Origin: Pelobacter sp.
Lineage (GTDB): Bacteria > Desulfobacterota > Desulfuromonadia > Geobacterales > Pseudopelobacteraceae
Assembly: GCA_030824515.1 (NCBI GenBank)
Contig: JAVBXN010000020.1
Location: 124,001-188,000 of the forward strand
Reading direction: 5' to 3'
DNA: 64,000 bases
Positions 62,764 through 64,000 of this stretch are shown here, one piece after another. The notes under the pieces are model-generated. The model was not told the origin of the DNA. It saw only the letters and a list, made by a program, of their open reading frames with translations, and did not search any database. Position numbers and translations under genes: made by a program. Numbering within the stretch: the stretch's first letter is position 1; every line of letters begins with the position of its first letter.

Positions 62764-64000
62764 ATGGCCAATTCATCTGGAAGCGGAAAAATCGTCCGGC
62801 GCTTAATTTTGTTCTGCCTTCTGGCGTACTGCCTGGTTTCAGGCGCCGCCCAGGCCGCCACCCTGACCGGCAGCCTGGCCAGCGGGCAGTTTGCCTACTA
62901 CGACATCACGCTTCCCACTCCGCAGAGCGGATTACGACTGGTGCTCTCCACCAGCGCCTCCAGCGACTTTTCGCTCTACACCGGCATCAACCACAGCGCC
63001 GGCACCCAGGTGGCCGCCAGCTACGGCCAGACCTTGCACACACTTCTGATTGCGGCTGGCGACCCCAACCTGGCCGATGGCGGACAGTACCATGTGCGCA
63101 TCAAGGCCAATGCCAGCCTGAGTTACAGCTACACGGCGGACCTGACCTACCTGCGCGCGCTGACCTGGGATAACGGCACGACCCTGGCCGGCGTCAACAT
63201 CATCAACCAGCCGGACAGCGCCGGCGGCGACTACCTGTTCCGGGTAACCGGCCAGTCGCCGCTGCATCCAGGCTGGCGCAATGTCCTCAAAGTCACCGCC
63301 GGTGAAGCCGATCTCTATCTGCAGCAGGACAATCCGCCGCTGGGTGGCGGATCATACAGCTCGACCGCGGTCGGTTCCGACGCCATCTACATCCCTGCCG
63401 ACTCGTCCCTGTCGGGCCAGACCTGGTACATCCGTGTCCACGCAACCCCCGGCGCCACCTGGCAACTCGGCAGCGGCGACCTCTACGTACAGAATCTAAC
63501 ATGGGACAACGGCAGCGCCCCCGGCGGCAGCAGCAACATCGGACAGCCATCCAGCGGCGCCGGCGAGTATTTCTTCCGCATCACCAGCCAGGCGCCGACT
63601 ACCGGGGCCTGGCGCACCGTGCTGAACGTCCTGGGCGGAGAGGCGAACTTTTATCTTCAACAGGATTCGATACCCTTCGGCGATACCAGCTACAAATCCA
63701 CCGTCACCGGATCGGACGGACTGATCCTGGCCGCCAACCAGTATGCTGACAACCAGACCTGGTATATCCGGGTCCACGCAACCAGCAGCTCCACCTGGAA
63801 CATCTTCAGCGGTGAAATTCATGCGCGGGACATCGGCACGGTAGGCGACATCAGCAGCATAGCTGCCGCCACCATCGGACCGGAGGGAACTTTCTATTAC
63901 AGAACCAGCGTGGATGCCACCACCAAGGCCTGGAGATTATGGCTGAACGGCGGAGGCCAGACCATCTGGGTCCGCCAGTCCTCGGCCCCGGTCAAGACCG
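62764..64000 (+). CDS. Large secreted repeat protein, cut by the window edge
   Basis: At least 412 codons are open from the ATG at 62764 to the edge of the window, with AAGGAG seven bases upstream. Residues 1-32 form a signal peptide ending AAQAA. The rest shows two and a half repeats of about 112 residues, each beginning LTWDNG(T/S)... and containing W-R-(N/T)-V-L-(K/N)-V, a (D/N)-(L/F)-YLQQD strand, TWYIRVHA and TW near the end. The third repeat (from about 355) is more divergent. This looks like a surface or secreted beta-rich array. Function is unknown; the stop lies outside the window. Confidence 0.75.
   Translation, partial: MANSSGSGKIVRRLILFCLLAYCLVSGAAQAATLTGSLASGQFAYYDITLPTPQSGLRLVLSTSASSDFSLYTGINHSAGTQVAASYGQTLHTLLIAAGDPNLADGGQYHVRIKANASLSYSYTADLTYLRALTWDNGTTLAGVNIINQPDSAGGDYLFRVTGQSPLHPGWRNVLKVTAGEADLYLQQDNPPLGGGSYSSTAVGSDAIYIPADSSLSGQTWYIRVHATPGATWQLGSGDLYVQNLTWDNGSAPGGSSNIGQPSSGAGEYFFRITSQAPTTGAWRTVLNVLGGEANFYLQQDSIPFGDTSYKSTVTGSDGLILAANQYADNQTWYIRVHATSSSTWNIFSGEIHARDIGTVGDISSIAAATIGPEGTFYYRTSVDATTKAWRLWLNGGGQTIWVRQSSAPVKT

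Noticed and set aside
1-64000. CRISPR arrays, rRNA genes or prophage
   Set aside because: No regularly spaced repeats, rRNA sequences or phage structural genes are visible anywhere in the window.

Overview
The window is a bacterial chromosome segment, most likely from a Geobacter-like member of the Desulfuromonadales/Geobacterales. That placement rests on gene content and arrangement: a TatD domain fused to a radical SAM domain, a UGA-encoded selenocysteine in SelD, a stand-alone ASKHA (RACo-like) protein next to selD, purH-purD-purE, a YlxR-L7Ae fusion between nusA and infB, and a short-chain beta-hydroxyacid dehydrogenase of the type described from Geobacter. No rRNA, CRISPR array or prophage is visible. 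Most of the window is ordinary, densely packed core genome.

Layout. 1-3.6 kb is an AT-rich accessory patch: a RES-domain protein between two 159-bp direct repeats, a REP-like repeat patch, a secreted protein of unknown function and a DUF2971 protein. 3.6-7.3 kb holds a thioesterase, a cysteine hydrolase, divergent tRNA-Ala and tRNA-His, and a TatD/radical SAM - TPR pair. 7.4-16.8 kb runs on the plus strand: ptsP, alr, selD (selenoprotein), the ASKHA protein and purH-purD-purE. 16.8-24.2 kb is the minus-strand translation operon rimP-nusA-ylxR/L7Ae-infB-rbfA-nrnA-truB. 24.3-32.3 kb carries a GspE/PilB-type ATPase, a LysM protein, a membrane protein with a receiver-like N-terminus, and sucA.

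32.5-45.6 kb is again on the plus strand: tRNA-Leu, tig-clpP-clpX, HU with tRNA-Asp and tRNA-Val directly downstream, secA, argJ, a serine hydrolase, a response regulator, trpD, trpC and a small membrane protein. 45.6-52.7 kb (minus) has a CtpA-type protease, an NtrX/NtrY-type two-component system, a UbiB-type kinase-like protein and a small coiled-coil protein. 52.8-64 kb is mixed: a YaaR-like protein, an outer-membrane barrel, tRNA-Arg, YceI with a MarR regulator, a PIN/antitoxin pair, a beta-hydroxyacid dehydrogenase, a flavin reductase-like protein, a large modular M4 metalloprotease, a carboxymuconolactone decarboxylase-like protein, a small unknown protein, and the start of a large secreted repeat protein that runs off the right edge.

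The least explained parts are the repeat-bounded RES cassette (1-1.6 kb), the GspE/LysM/receiver-like cluster (24.3-29.5 kb), and the secreted repeat protein with its small upstream partner (62.5-64 kb). All functional statements come from reading the sequence and knowledge of the families; no database search was run.
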